This document shows positions 54,269 to 64,000 of a DNA stretch of 64,000 bases, in pieces. The DNA comes from Leptobrachium leishanense. Lineage: Eukaryota > Chordata > Amphibia > Anura > Megophryidae. The stretch spans positions 9,364,182 to 9,428,181 of the forward strand of contig CM019068.1 of NCBI GenBank assembly GCA_009667805.1, written 5' to 3'. A program made the translations under genes and the position numbers. The notes beneath the pieces were generated by a model. That model was not told the DNA's origin, searched no databases, and saw nothing but the letters and a program-made list of their open reading frames with translations. How positions within the stretch are numbered: the first letter of the stretch is position 1; every line of letters begins with the position of its first letter.

Positions 54269-54943
54269 ATCGGGGATCTTTTGCATTCCCAAAACCTCCA
54301 CCCCTGCACTCTTCCACAATACCTCAGAGGGGTTACGTTGTGAAGGCACTAGCTGGCAACAAAGGTCCAATTTTAATGCACCTGTTGTTACATTCATCCA
54401 AAGCCTGCATAAGTTTCAACATAATTTAGCCAAAAAATCACTAAACTTGTTCCTAAAGCGTCCTAAAGCGTCTTCTCTTTTCATACAGGCTGCCGCCCCA
54501 AGCAATTGTTTATGAACAGATTAAAGGAAAAGCATTTACCGTCATTTGAAATGTCATTTTTTGGTTTTTACATATTTCTATACATCCTAGAAATCCGCCA
54601 CTTCACGGGCAGGTTGTGGGGACCTCCTAGGCACGATATTTGAAGGAATTTTTCGTTTTTATTTTCAACCCTTATTTCATGGAAAAATCACTGTTCCTTT
54701 AAAAACCTTTTTTTTTTAACTTTTTTCCTTGTTTCCTGTCCCCCAGGGCACTACCCGGACCCCCATACACCTTGTATGGCAAATATCTAGCATATATGCA
54801 CTCTTGCAGGGCACTCTAAAAATCGAAAGTTCGAGTCCCATTGACTTGCATTGAGTTTGAATCGTGTTCAAGTTCGAATCCGAACTTTTTGAAATGTTCG
54901 TGTTCGAATGCAAACCGAACACGGGGGTGTTTGGCCCATCACT

Positions 54944-55327
54944 AATAATGAACAGTTTATTAGATATTGAATTAAAACGGAAATATTTTTAACATTGAAG
55001 CCTATGGGATTCGCCTGAATAAATCTGACGAATTAAACCACCGAATGGCAGGGCAATTCGGGAACCTTTCACTGCTGGTTTTTGTTCTCTGAATAGCCGA
55101 AGCATTGCTTCTCTATGTGGATTTCACTGCCCTCAAACAGGCACCAAACAGGCACCATATGTGCAGGCAATTCGCCAGGATTTTATTTATATTATTTATT
55201 TATTTTTATTTATTTGGCGAATTGCCTGTGCTCTGGATAGCCAAATGGCCAGGAAAGATAACCGAACGCTGAAATTCAGCATTCGGTTACCATTCGGCCC
55301 CAATTCGGATCTCTTTGAATAACCCTG
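54944..55327 (+). mobile_element. Family A element, right part (continuation from 49450)
   Basis: Interior GAACAGTTTATTAGATATTG through to the right terminus GGATCTCTTTGAATAACCCTG (55327). A short (TTTA)n expansion lies at 55180-55215. Confidence 0.85.
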
Positions 55328-55490
55328 TTAGTGTTCGTTCGTCTGAATAAACCTGCTGAATGAAAACACCGGACATCAGGACATTTCTTTGCTGTTCGGT
55401 GTCTCTGAACAGATTAACCATTACTTCTCTATGGGGACTTTCACTGCCTTCGAACAGGCACCGTACTTGCTGGCAGTTTGCCAAAATTTG
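55328..55490 (+). mobile_element. Family A fragment
   Basis: GAATAAACCTGCTGAATGAA ... CTTCTCTATGGGGACTTTCA with one satellite unit. No termini. Confidence 0.7.
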
Positions 55491-55555
55491 TGAATGAGCG
55501 GATCACAGAGCTCCACTGCAATAAACCTCAAAGTAATGTGCGCCGTGTATGAGCA
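55491..55555 (+). repeat. Single unit of the 55-bp minisatellite
   Basis: GATCACAGAGCTCCACTGCA followed by AATAAACCTC and AGTAATGTGCGCCGTGTATG matches the unit of the array at 22566-22998. Confidence 0.8.
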
Positions 55556-55974
55556 TTCAGTGTTATATGGGAGTACTGACTTATGAGTAAAAGTAGTTAA
55601 ACAAAACCCCGTAAAACTCGGGGGGGGGTGACACCATAAGTTACCGCACCGGGTGACACCAACCCTAGTGACGCCACTGAATGTCTGTACCACAAATCCA
55701 TTGTCCGGTAAACCTGTAATATGTGTTTTTAAGAGTTAACGCATTTTTGTTTTAATGCTACTTTTTACGTTGGGATTTTTAGGAGCTGCAAACAAAGAAA
55801 TTCCGAATAGAACGCAAAAAAAAACATTAAATGCAATTTTTATTCCTCTAATCCTTTTACTCTCTAAAACCTCCCACAACAATCAGGGAAGAGAAACAAG
55901 TAAAAAATAACCATTTAAACCTGATGATATTTCTGAGCAACAAAACTCCACACAGCGACGCTGCTCACTTTAAG
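55556..55974. other. No recognised gene; short dispersed-repeat fragment
   Basis: 55615-55675 has GGGTGACACC words like 48890-48910. The rest is AT-rich and unremarkable. Confidence 0.4.
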
Positions 55975-56640
55975 GGTCATTCACTAATCTCTGAATTCGC
56001 ATCATATTGCACCGGACAGAGAATTTTACCATTTGGTGCAATTTGTCTATTCACTAAGCTGTTGCTTCACCATATACGGGCGAATTGACAGGAAAACACC
56101 ATGCAACTCACCACATTTCGGCAGCACCGAAATTGTCCCATGGAAGACTAACGTGTCTTCTAATCACAGAACACCGAATAGCATTGAAATTCCAGCGTTT
56201 CAATTCTGACAGGTTTAAACTGGTGAATCCCATAGGTTTCAATGTAAAAAAGGAATATGTTTAAAAAAAGACCATTTATTTTCATTTTTTGCAAAAAAAT
56301 CTTTTTTTATTTTCTTACTTTTTTAAAGACCTTTTTGTATTTTTTGGGTGGCATTTGTGTTTTTCTTACTTTTTAAAAGACTTTATTTGATGACAGACCT
56401 TTTTTATTAAGGGCTTTATTATTTGGACGCATTTTATTGATTTATTCTCCTATTAGGAGAATACAGGTCTTTTTTTTTTTTTTGCAGTTCGGTGGAATAG
56501 GTCGATGCTAATTTTTTGGGGTATTGATGCAATTCAGTGTTTTTCGTCAACGTCTGGTAAATGCTTCAGCGACTCCAATTTCAGCAAAATATGGTGACCA
56601 TTCGCTAAAAAGTGAATTCACCGTATTTTCGTCAACAGAA
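55975..56640 (+). repeat. Family C dispersed repeat, copy 2
   Basis: Starts GGTCATTCACTAATCTCTGA, with GCGAATTGACAGGAAAACAC, TTTCGGCAGCACCGAAATT and CCCATAGGTTTCAATG in the same order as 28593-29056. The AT-rich right part continues to about 56640 (CCATTCGCTAAAAAGTGAATT). Probable MITE. Confidence 0.65.
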
Positions 56641-57118
56641 TGACCGGAATGCGGCGAATTGATAGAAAAAAATAGACCGTTTGTGTGTATTTGCCGGCAA
56701 CACATTCCAAGAATGGCTAGTGTTTATTTTAACTTGCTGATACTTTGTTGTGTTTCTGCATTTTGCTGTTCAATAACATGCAGTGTTACCCTGTCATACG
56801 GTAATGTTTTATTTGTGGGTTTTACATGGTTTTGTATCTTTGTTTATCATCTTGTCAGAATCTGCTTTTAATCAGATCTGAAGCATTTCTTGTCTGAATG
56901 AAGCGCAGGTGTCAGACCTCATCCTGTGACACGTGGGGTTAAAAGGAGAGACCGTGCTGATAGTACACAGACCCGGCCGATAAAAGGAAAAACAATTATC
57001 CGGAGGATTCTGTGATTTGGATTATGGAAAAAATAAATAAACATAAAGAATTCAAGGGAGAGACCGAGCCGGAGCACAAAATAAACTAAATGTCAACTTA
57101 AAATGCGTAACTCTGCGT
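56641..57118. other. No recognised feature
   Basis: Mixed sequence. A 70-codon frame at 56659-56871 looks membrane-like (Cys/Phe/Val-rich) but has no support and lies in low-complexity DNA; not called. Confidence 0.35.
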
Positions 57119-57868
57119 GTGAGCACAAACCTATACACACTGCCGCATCAATACACACCTATACACACTGCCGCATCAATACACACTGCCGCATCAATAC
57201 ACACCTATACACACTGCCGCATCAATACACACTGCCGCATCAATACACACCTATACACACTGCCGCATCAATACACACCTATACACACTGCCGCATCAAT
57301 ACACACCTATACACACTGCCGCATCAATACACAGTGCCGCATCAATACACACCTATACACACTGCCGCATCAATACACACCTATACACAGTGCCTCATCA
57401 ATACACACCTATACACAGTGCCGCATCAATACACACCTATACACACTGCCGCATCAATACACAGTGCCGCATCAATACACACCTATACACACTGCCGCAT
57501 CAATACACACCTATACACAGTGCCTCATCAATACACACCTATACACAGTGCCGCATCAATACACACCTATACACAGTGCCTCATCAATACACACCTATAC
57601 ACAGTGCCGCATCAATACACACCTATACATATACACACTGCCGCATCAATACACACCTATACACAGTGCCGCATCAATACACACCTATACATATACACAC
57701 CTATACACACTGCCGCATCAATACACACATATACACACTGCCGCATCAATACACACCTATACACACTGCCGAATCAATACACACCTATACACACCGCCGC
57801 ATCAATACACACCTATACACACTGCCGCATCAATACACACCTATACATATACACACTGCCGCATCAAT
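57119..57868. repeat. 28-bp minisatellite, left block
   Basis: Units ACACACCTATACACACTGCC plus GCATCAAT, with 18-bp variants lacking ACACACCTAT. Three units are 84 bp, so all three plus-strand frames remain open; the proteins are artefacts. Confidence 0.97.
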
Positions 57869-59104
57869 ATTATTATTCTTTATTTATAAAGCGCCAGCAT
57901 ATTCCGCAGCGCTGTACAATAAGCACAGTATAGACAGGGTTACAATACATTGAACAACATTTGACAAACAGTACAGGAGGAGATGAGGCCCTATTCCCGT
58001 AGGAACTCACAATCTGGGAGGGTTGGGGTTGGAAACAGGAGGAGAGGACTGTAAGGTGAGGGTGATTGATGGTTGCGTCAGTGAGTTGGGGGTCGGCCTC
58101 CCTAAATAGGAACGTTTTAAGGGAGCGTTTGAAGGAAGAGAAGTTAGGGGAAAGTCTGACAGTACGAGGGAGAGCGTTCCAGAGAGTGGGGGCTGCGCGT
58201 GAGAAATCCTGCAGTGTATCATGGGAAGAGGTGATGCGGGGAGAAGCTAGGCGCAGGTCACTGTTTGACCTTAGGGAGCGGGCTGGGGTGTATTTGGTGA
58301 TTAGTGAGGACAGGTAGTGGGGAGCTGAGTTAGTGAGGCTTTTGTAGGTAAGGATAAGGATTTTGAACTTAATTCTGCAGTGGATGGGGAGCCAGTGAAG
58401 GGAGTCGCAGAGGGGAGCGGCAGAGACAGAGCGGCGGGTGAGGTGAATTAGCCTGGCGGAGGCGTTCAGGATGGATTGTAGGGGGGAGAGGCGGGACAGA
58501 GGGAGGCCAGATAAGAGATTATTGCAATAGTCGAGTCGGGAGATTACCAGGCGTGTATGAGTTGTTTTGTGGTGTGACAGCGGTAAGAAATGGCCGAATT
58601 CTGGAAATATTACGCAGTTGGTATCGGCAGGAGGAGGAAAGAGACTTGATGTGGGGGATGAAGGAAAGAGCAGAGTCAATTGTAACTCCAAGACAGCGAA
58701 CTTGGTTTGATGGGGAGATGGTGATACCCTCCACCGTGATAGAGAAGTCAGGAGGTGGGGAGGCATTGGAGGGAGGAATAAGTAGGAGCTCAGTCTTTGA
58801 CATGTTGATCTTTAGGTGGTGGGAGGCCATCCAGGAGGAGATGCCAGATAAATAGTCACTGACTTTTGAAAGGACAGGGGGAGAGAGATCAGGGGTAGAG
58901 AGGTAGATCTGAGTGTCATCAGCGTAGAGGTGGTAATTAAAGCCAAAGCTGTTGATGATTTTGCCCAGGGAGGAGGTGTAGATGGAAAAGAGCAGAGGAC
59001 CAAGGACAGAGCCTTGAGGTACACCAACAGATAGAGGCAATGAAGAGGAGGAGTTACCAGCAAAGGACACACAGAAGGACCTGTTGGATAAATAGGAGTC
59101 GGCC
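57869..59104 (-). mobile_element. CR1/L2-clade LINE, 5'-truncated (about 1.24 kb)
   Basis: Inverse orientation: the tail (inverse of ATTATTATTCTTTATTTATA) is at 57869 and the truncated 5' end at 59104, after which the 28-bp array resumes. It carries the end of the reverse transcriptase. Shorter copies of the same 3' end are at 1955-2130, 3774-3984 and 51357-51580. Confidence 0.93.
58060..59104 (-). pseudogene. LINE reverse transcriptase, C-terminal part, frameshifted
   Basis: From 59104 leftwards the code reads [34 protein letters not shown], the catalytic [24 protein letters not shown] and [10 protein letters not shown], all typical of non-LTR reverse transcriptases. A frameshift near 58570-58600 is followed in another frame by [49 protein letters not shown] and SFKRSLKTFLF, the L2-type C-terminus. 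The endonuclease and most of the polymerase are missing by 5' truncation. Would prime reverse transcription on nicked DNA. This copy is dead. Confidence 0.92.
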
Positions 59105-60310
59105 TATACACACCTATACACAGTGCCGCATCAATACACACCTATACATATACACACTGCCGCATCAATACACACCTATACACACTGCCGCATCAATACA
59201 CACCTATACACACTGCCGCATCAATACACACCTATACACACTGCAGCATCAATACACACCTATACACACTGCCGCATCAATACACACCTATACACACTGC
59301 CGCATCAATACACCTATACACATTGCCAAATCAATACACACTGCCGCATCAATACACACTGCCGAATCAATACACACCTATACACACTGCCGAATCAATA
59401 CACACCTATACACACTGCCACATCAATACACACCTATACACACTGCCACATTAATACACACCTATACACACAGTTACATCAATACACACCTATACACACT
59501 GCCGAATCAATACACACCTATACACACTGCCGAATCAATACACACCTATACACACTGCCACATCAATACACACCTATACACACTGCCACATTAATACACA
59601 CCTATACACACAGTTACATCAATACACACCTATACACACTGCCGAATCAATACACACCTATACATAGTGCCACATCAATACACACCGCCACATCAATACA
59701 CACCTATACACACAGTTACATCAATACACACATATACACACAGTTACATCAATACACACCTATACACACTGCCGCATCAATACACACTGCCGAATCAATA
59801 CACACCTATACACACTGCCGCATCAATACACACCTATACACACTGCCGAATCAATACACACCTATACACACTGCCGAATCAATACACACTGCCACATCAA
59901 TACACACCTATACACACTGCTGCATCAATACACACCTATACACACTGCCGAATCAATACACACCTATACACACTGCCGAATCAATACACACTGCCACATC
60001 AATACACACCTATACACACTGCCACATCAATACACACCTATAAACACAGTTACATCAATACACACCTATACACACTGCCGCATCAATACACACCGCCGCA
60101 TCAATACACACCTACACACACTGCCGAATCAATACACACCTATACACACAGTTACATCAATACACGCCTATACACACACTGCCATATCAATACACACCTA
60201 TACACACAGTTACATCAATACACGCCTATACACAGTGCCGCATCAATACACACCTATACACAGTGCCGCATCAATACACACCTATACACACAGCCACATC
60301 ATTACACGCA
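59105..60310. repeat. 28-bp minisatellite, right block
   Basis: Same unit as 57119-57868, with more variants (GCCGAATCAAT, GCCACATCAAT, AGTTACATCAAT). The two blocks were one array before the LINE insertion. Confidence 0.97.
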
Positions 60311-60960
60311 CATAGAACGGATGTGCAGGAGTTAAATATTTATATTTTTTCCCCATTTGCCCCGGTTTAACCTCAGTTTTCCAAAGCAGAGATTTATTCT
60401 TTTGTGATGTTTGTTGTAATGTTTTTTGTTCTGTAATTAGTTTTTTATCGCTTCGCATGTGACAATGTTTGCTTTGTTACTTTGTTTAATTAAACAAAAT
60501 CTGCAGGTCTGTAAGGATCGGATTTTTCCTTAGAACATGGGATTTGTTTTATACGATTATAAAATGTGTGAATTTATCCGGGGGGGGGGGCAGGGGGTAC
60601 AGCAGTAAATCAGCTCAAACAGGCGTTCTTATTTGTAAGGATTTTGTAAATCAGTCGGAGGACGCGGCGGGAATCCAGGTATGAATCTGATAATTGAGAA
60701 AGTCTATTTGTTTTGTAGCTTCTATTTTCATTATTTAGCTTGTTGTGCACTTTGAACATGTTAAGCACAGAGAGAGGCCGACAGCATCCAGTAACATCGA
60801 TCCTCAAAGGTTCCACCTGACGCTGGTGCAGCCGATCCGAAAATAATGGAGAGGAAACAATCTGAAGCCGTTTCAAATCATGCTACACAAGCGGAAAACA
60901 TTTCTTCTTGAACTGCCTGAGGCCAAAACTATTATTTATGTGACTAGATCAGACCTTAGC
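60311..60960. other. Unrecognised; possible single-copy non-coding segment at 60610-60890
   Basis: 60610-60890 is non-repetitive and balanced in composition (CAGGTATGAATCTGATAATT, TTTAGCTTGTTGTGCACTTT). A minus-strand frame of 88 codons is not convincing. No other feature. Confidence 0.35.
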
Positions 60961-62308
60961 CAGTGAGTCTGGGGTCAGTGTATACCTGAAAAAACACCAA
61001 AATATCGCAGACACCTCCCTGCACTTCCGGGAATCAAAGTTCCCCACCCTGCGGTGAATTCAGCATTCACCGCAGTGTCCCCAAAATACAGAGAAAACCA
61101 GACGAACACCTGAAAAAATCCCACTGAAAACACGCCGAAACCGCCGCAAAAAACTTGCCGAAAGTCAATGATACGTCCATCATAGCGCAGAGCAGCCGCC
61201 GGAAAAAGCCGACAAACTGACGAACTGGGTGAAAAAAACAAATACAATTGAAAGTGTCAAAAGTGAAACGCTGTTTGCCAAAAAAACACTAAACGAAAAT
61301 GTCTGGAATTTACATATAAAATCCAATGAATGATAATAAAAAGGCCTGTTACAGATAAATGGTTTATTAGATATTGAATTAAAATGGGAATATTTTTAAC
61401 ATTGAAACCTATGGGATTCGCCTGAATAAACCTGCCGAATGAAACCACCGAATGGCAGGGCATTTCAGCAACTTGTAAAAAAATAAAACTGAAAAAAAAA
61501 TTGGCCAAAAAATTCTGAAAAATACCTGAAAGATCCTAAAAAAAATTCATAAATAAAGAGACTTTTTGTTGCAGAATAAAAGAATAAACGGTTTATTACA
61601 TATTGGATTAAAATGAGAATAATTTTAACACTGAAGCCTATGGCATTCGCCTGATTAAACCTGTCAAATGAAACCACTGAACATCAGGGCATTTCACTGA
61701 CATTTCTCTGCTGTTCAGTGTGAATAGATTAACCATTGCTTCTCTATGGGGGATTTCAATGCTGCCGAACAGCACCCTATTTCACTGCCGCCGAACAGGC
61801 ACCGTATTTCACTGCCGCCGAACAGCACCATATTTCACTGCCACTGAACAGCACCGTATTTTACTGCCACCGAACAGGCACCGTATTTCACTGCCGCCGA
61901 ACAGCACTGTATTTCACTGCCGTCGAACAGGCACCGTATTTCACAGCTGCCGAACATCACTGTATTTCACTGCCACTGAACAGCACCGTATTTCACAGCT
62001 GCCGAACAGCACTGTATTTCACTGCCACTGAACAGCACCGTATTTCACTGCCGCCGAACAGGCACTGCATTTCACTGCCGCTGAACAGCACTGTATTTCA
62101 CTGCCGCTGAACAGCACTGTATTTCACTGCCGCCGAACAGCACCGTATTTCACTGCCGCTGAACAGGCACCCTATTTCACTGGCAACTTGCCAAAATTTG
62201 GCGAACTGCCTGCTCTCTCACAATAGCCGAATGGCCCCGAAATGTCACTGTACGGGGAAATTCACTGTTCGGTGACATTTTGGGGCAAGGTCAGCTCTCT
62301 CTGAATAA
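60961..62308 (+). mobile_element. Family A element, copy 8, with internal duplication
   Basis: Left portion CACTTCCGGGAATCAAAG and CACCCTGCGGTGAATTCAG. The AT-rich middle occurs twice (61360-61450 and 61580-61670), so a family A piece is duplicated or nested. The right end is GCTCTCTCTGAATAACCCCT. It holds a 27-bp array at 61747-62185. Confidence 0.82.
61747..62185. repeat. 27-bp satellite array inside family A copy 8
   Basis: About 17 units alternating 23-24 bp and 27 bp (GCCGCCGAACAGCACCGTAT and the GGCACC version). Confidence 0.94.
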
Positions 62309-63480
62309 CCCCTACTGTGAAAAGTGTACAGAATATGCACTCACCCAGCTCAGAGACCGGCTTGACAAAGGCTGAACCTTCCAGTGTCTTTACCAAGGGA
62401 CAGAAACTATACAGAAATAAAAGTTGTGGCAGACTAGATCTGTATTTAAGGGTCTGCCTGTATATATGTGTCTATCTGCCTGGTTATCTCCCCCATATAG
62501 AGTTATCTCCTCCATATAGAGTTATATTCATATTTGTGTCTGAGCATTTGGTATCCCTGGGTCCACAGCTGAAATGTAATCAAAATGGTTAGCTTTCTCC
62601 CTTGGGGGGAGGATATAACACGTAGCTGTAAAAAGGGAATTTTTTTGTACACTAACATAGAAAATCACACCTTGGCAGCCAGCTCGGCACCAAGAGATGT
62701 GGACACAATCTTCAAAGACAGGAAGCACATCCTTGATCTCTAAGGGGGGTCTGGAGGGAAGAGGGATGCCTTTAGGCAATTAAAGATTAACGACAAAGTG
62801 CACTGGGCATGCTCCAGAGAGGGGCACTCTGGGGATTGTAGGCAAAGGCTCTGCCAGCTAGGAGGCTGGACTTAGAAAAAGGCAGCCCTATATATATTCT
62901 GAATCAAGCATGGCTCAGGGCTGATCACTTGGGGTACCTTCTAAAGAGACTGATCTGTCCATGTTCCTATCTCCAGACTCCAGGAGGCCATGGCTGCTAG
63001 CTTAAGGAATAGTTCTTCGGAAGTAACACTCTATGGTTAACCCTTTTTTCTTTTTATTTTGCTGTGTAGTGTGTAAGTAATTGATTTATTCTAGTTATAA
63101 TTTTTTATGTAACCCAGCACTGTGATTCTTTCTATATCATAAATAAACAAAAAGTATTTAAGTTTTGACTCTGGCTGATGAAATCCACGCTAACTAAGAG
63201 ATTGGGAGTATTGCTATTTGCTTTAAGCTCGGTTATATATAAGAAATTGCGTGTTGCGGTCGTCAGGAAACGGCAGGGAATTGTGGGATCTGTAATCACT
63301 GTCCGTGTCTAGGATAGTGCGGCTGCTAAGCCCTGCGTCTCCTGTTGCGACGCACGTAGTGTCCCTGAGGACTGGTGGCAGCGTTACTAATAGAATAAGA
63401 AAGTGAGCTCCGGGATTGTGAGAGACGTAGTTAGTACGCACTTCAGGAGAAGACTTGTACTGCGTTGCAATCCTGGGCAC
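62309..63480. other. LTR-like or low-copy sequence
   Basis: 62420-63170 has a possible TATATATATTC (about 62890) and AATAAACAAAAAG (about 63141) in LTR-like order, and a TGTGGCAGACTAG candidate start at 62424. No matching end or duplication was found, so I do not call an LTR. The rest is unrecognised. Confidence 0.3.
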
Positions 63481-63712
63481 TGGTGTATTTTGGCTTAGGC
63501 CAACAAGGCCTAGGCCTAGGGCGGCACTCTCCAGGGGGCGGCGGCCCGCTGGGTGGCCCCACCCCTAAAAAAAATAATATTTTTTTTTTTACTTTTGCAA
63601 ACTATTTTACCAGGAAGGAAACATTGGGATGTCACTAATTTTCAAGTATGTCCTGGGTAGGCAACGCCTAGGCTTTCACTTTCCAGGGGGCAACAAAAAA
63701 CCTCACCACTAA
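63481..63712. repeat. Family E dispersed repeat, copy 2
   Basis: GGCCTAGGCCTAGGGCGGCA, TTTTACCAGGAAGGAAACAT and CAACGCCTAGGCTTTCACTT match 48846-49061. It precedes a family A piece in both places. Confidence 0.65.
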
Positions 63713-64000
63713 TTGGGTTACTCACAGAGCACCGAAATGACGCCAACATTTTGGTGTTCTGTAGTTCCCTGCACTTCGGGGAATAACATTTCCCCACCCT
63801 GCAGTGAATTCACCATTCACCGCAGGGTCCCCAAAGTGCATGGAGTCGGCTGCTGTATGCTGCCACCGCAAACCCATGGCCTGCTGTTTTCAAAAGAACT
63901 ACTGAACGAAAATGTCTGGAATTTACATATAAGATCCTATGATTGATAATAAAAAGTTCTGTTACAGAAAAAGAAGAACCGATATTAAAAAAAAGGGGGG
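63713..64000 (+). mobile_element. Family A element, left portion, runs off the window
   Basis: GGGTTACTCACAGAGCACCG resembles the family A left end. CACCCTGCAGTGAATTCACC and AATGTCTGGAATTTACATAT match the interior. Confidence 0.75.

Larger units (their letters stand above)
49451..54943 (+). mobile_element. hAT DNA transposon, copy 2 (decayed, left end lost)
   Basis: Same family as copy 1. The right end is the inverse of TAGTGATGGGCCAAACAC, followed inward by the same CCGAAC/TTCGAA-rich subterminal DNA, and the transposase is alignable throughout. No left terminus or 8-bp duplication is visible near 49450, so the left end was lost. It is inserted in a family A element (49402-49450 and 54944-55327) and itself contains a LINE tail (51357-51580). 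Confidence 0.88.

Noticed and set aside
62424..63175. LTR of an endogenous retrovirus
   Set aside because: TATA- and AATAAA-like words are present, but there are no matching ends, target duplication or primer site.

Overview
This window is eukaryotic nuclear DNA. It most resembles a repeat-rich amphibian (anuran) genome: CR1/L2-clade LINEs with ATT-type tails, BED-type hAT transposons, a Tc1 element with long inverted repeats, a chromodomain Ty3/gypsy element, many MITEs and many minisatellites. The species cannot be fixed from sequence alone. I found no host protein-coding exon, tRNA, rRNA or CRISPR that I can defend. Every coding signal belongs to a mobile element, and most long open frames are artefacts of tandem repeats.

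Layout. 128-1223 is a C-run minisatellite. 1314-2373 is the first copy of a dispersed inverted-repeat element, here called family A (ends CAGGGTTATTCA), with a LINE tail inside it. 2798-4227 is a 42-bp minisatellite carrying a LINE fragment. 4442-17470 is a three-level nest: a retrovirus-like LTR element (LTR, tRNA-Leu-type primer site, gag-like code) is interrupted by a 5.4-kb Ty3/gypsy chromovirus (5527-17006), whose 5' LTR is interrupted by a 6.1-kb hAT transposon (5875-12002) with a perfect 8-bp target duplication. 19048-19993 is a probable solo LTR. 20050-21093 is a hAT-type foldback element with a perfect 8-bp duplication. 22566-23090 is a 55-bp minisatellite with an inverted end. 25258-36280 is mostly family A copies and other MITEs in lower-copy DNA. 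37436-41830 is a telomere-like hexamer-derived minisatellite containing four copies of a TTA-flanked MITE. 42230-45487 is family A, a Tc1 element, then family A. 45508-48697 is two arrays of a 41-bp C-rich minisatellite around a 550-bp complex segment. 49402-55327 is a family A copy split by a second, decayed hAT element that itself holds a LINE tail. 57119-60310 is a 28-bp minisatellite split by a 5'-truncated CR1/L2 LINE. 60961-64000 holds more family A and dispersed repeats.

The mobile genes do not form pathways with one another. The relationships are of age and nesting. Of the coding elements, the first hAT element is the least damaged (one frame, two stops, one in-frame deletion). The chromovirus has intact gag but a pol broken by two frameshifts and two stops. 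The second hAT, the Tc1 element and the LINE are more decayed. The most distinctive signals are the repeated growth of one 27-bp satellite inside separate copies of family A, the telomere-hexamer-derived 30-bp array with higher-order duplication, and complex non-repetitive segments that could be conserved non-coding elements.
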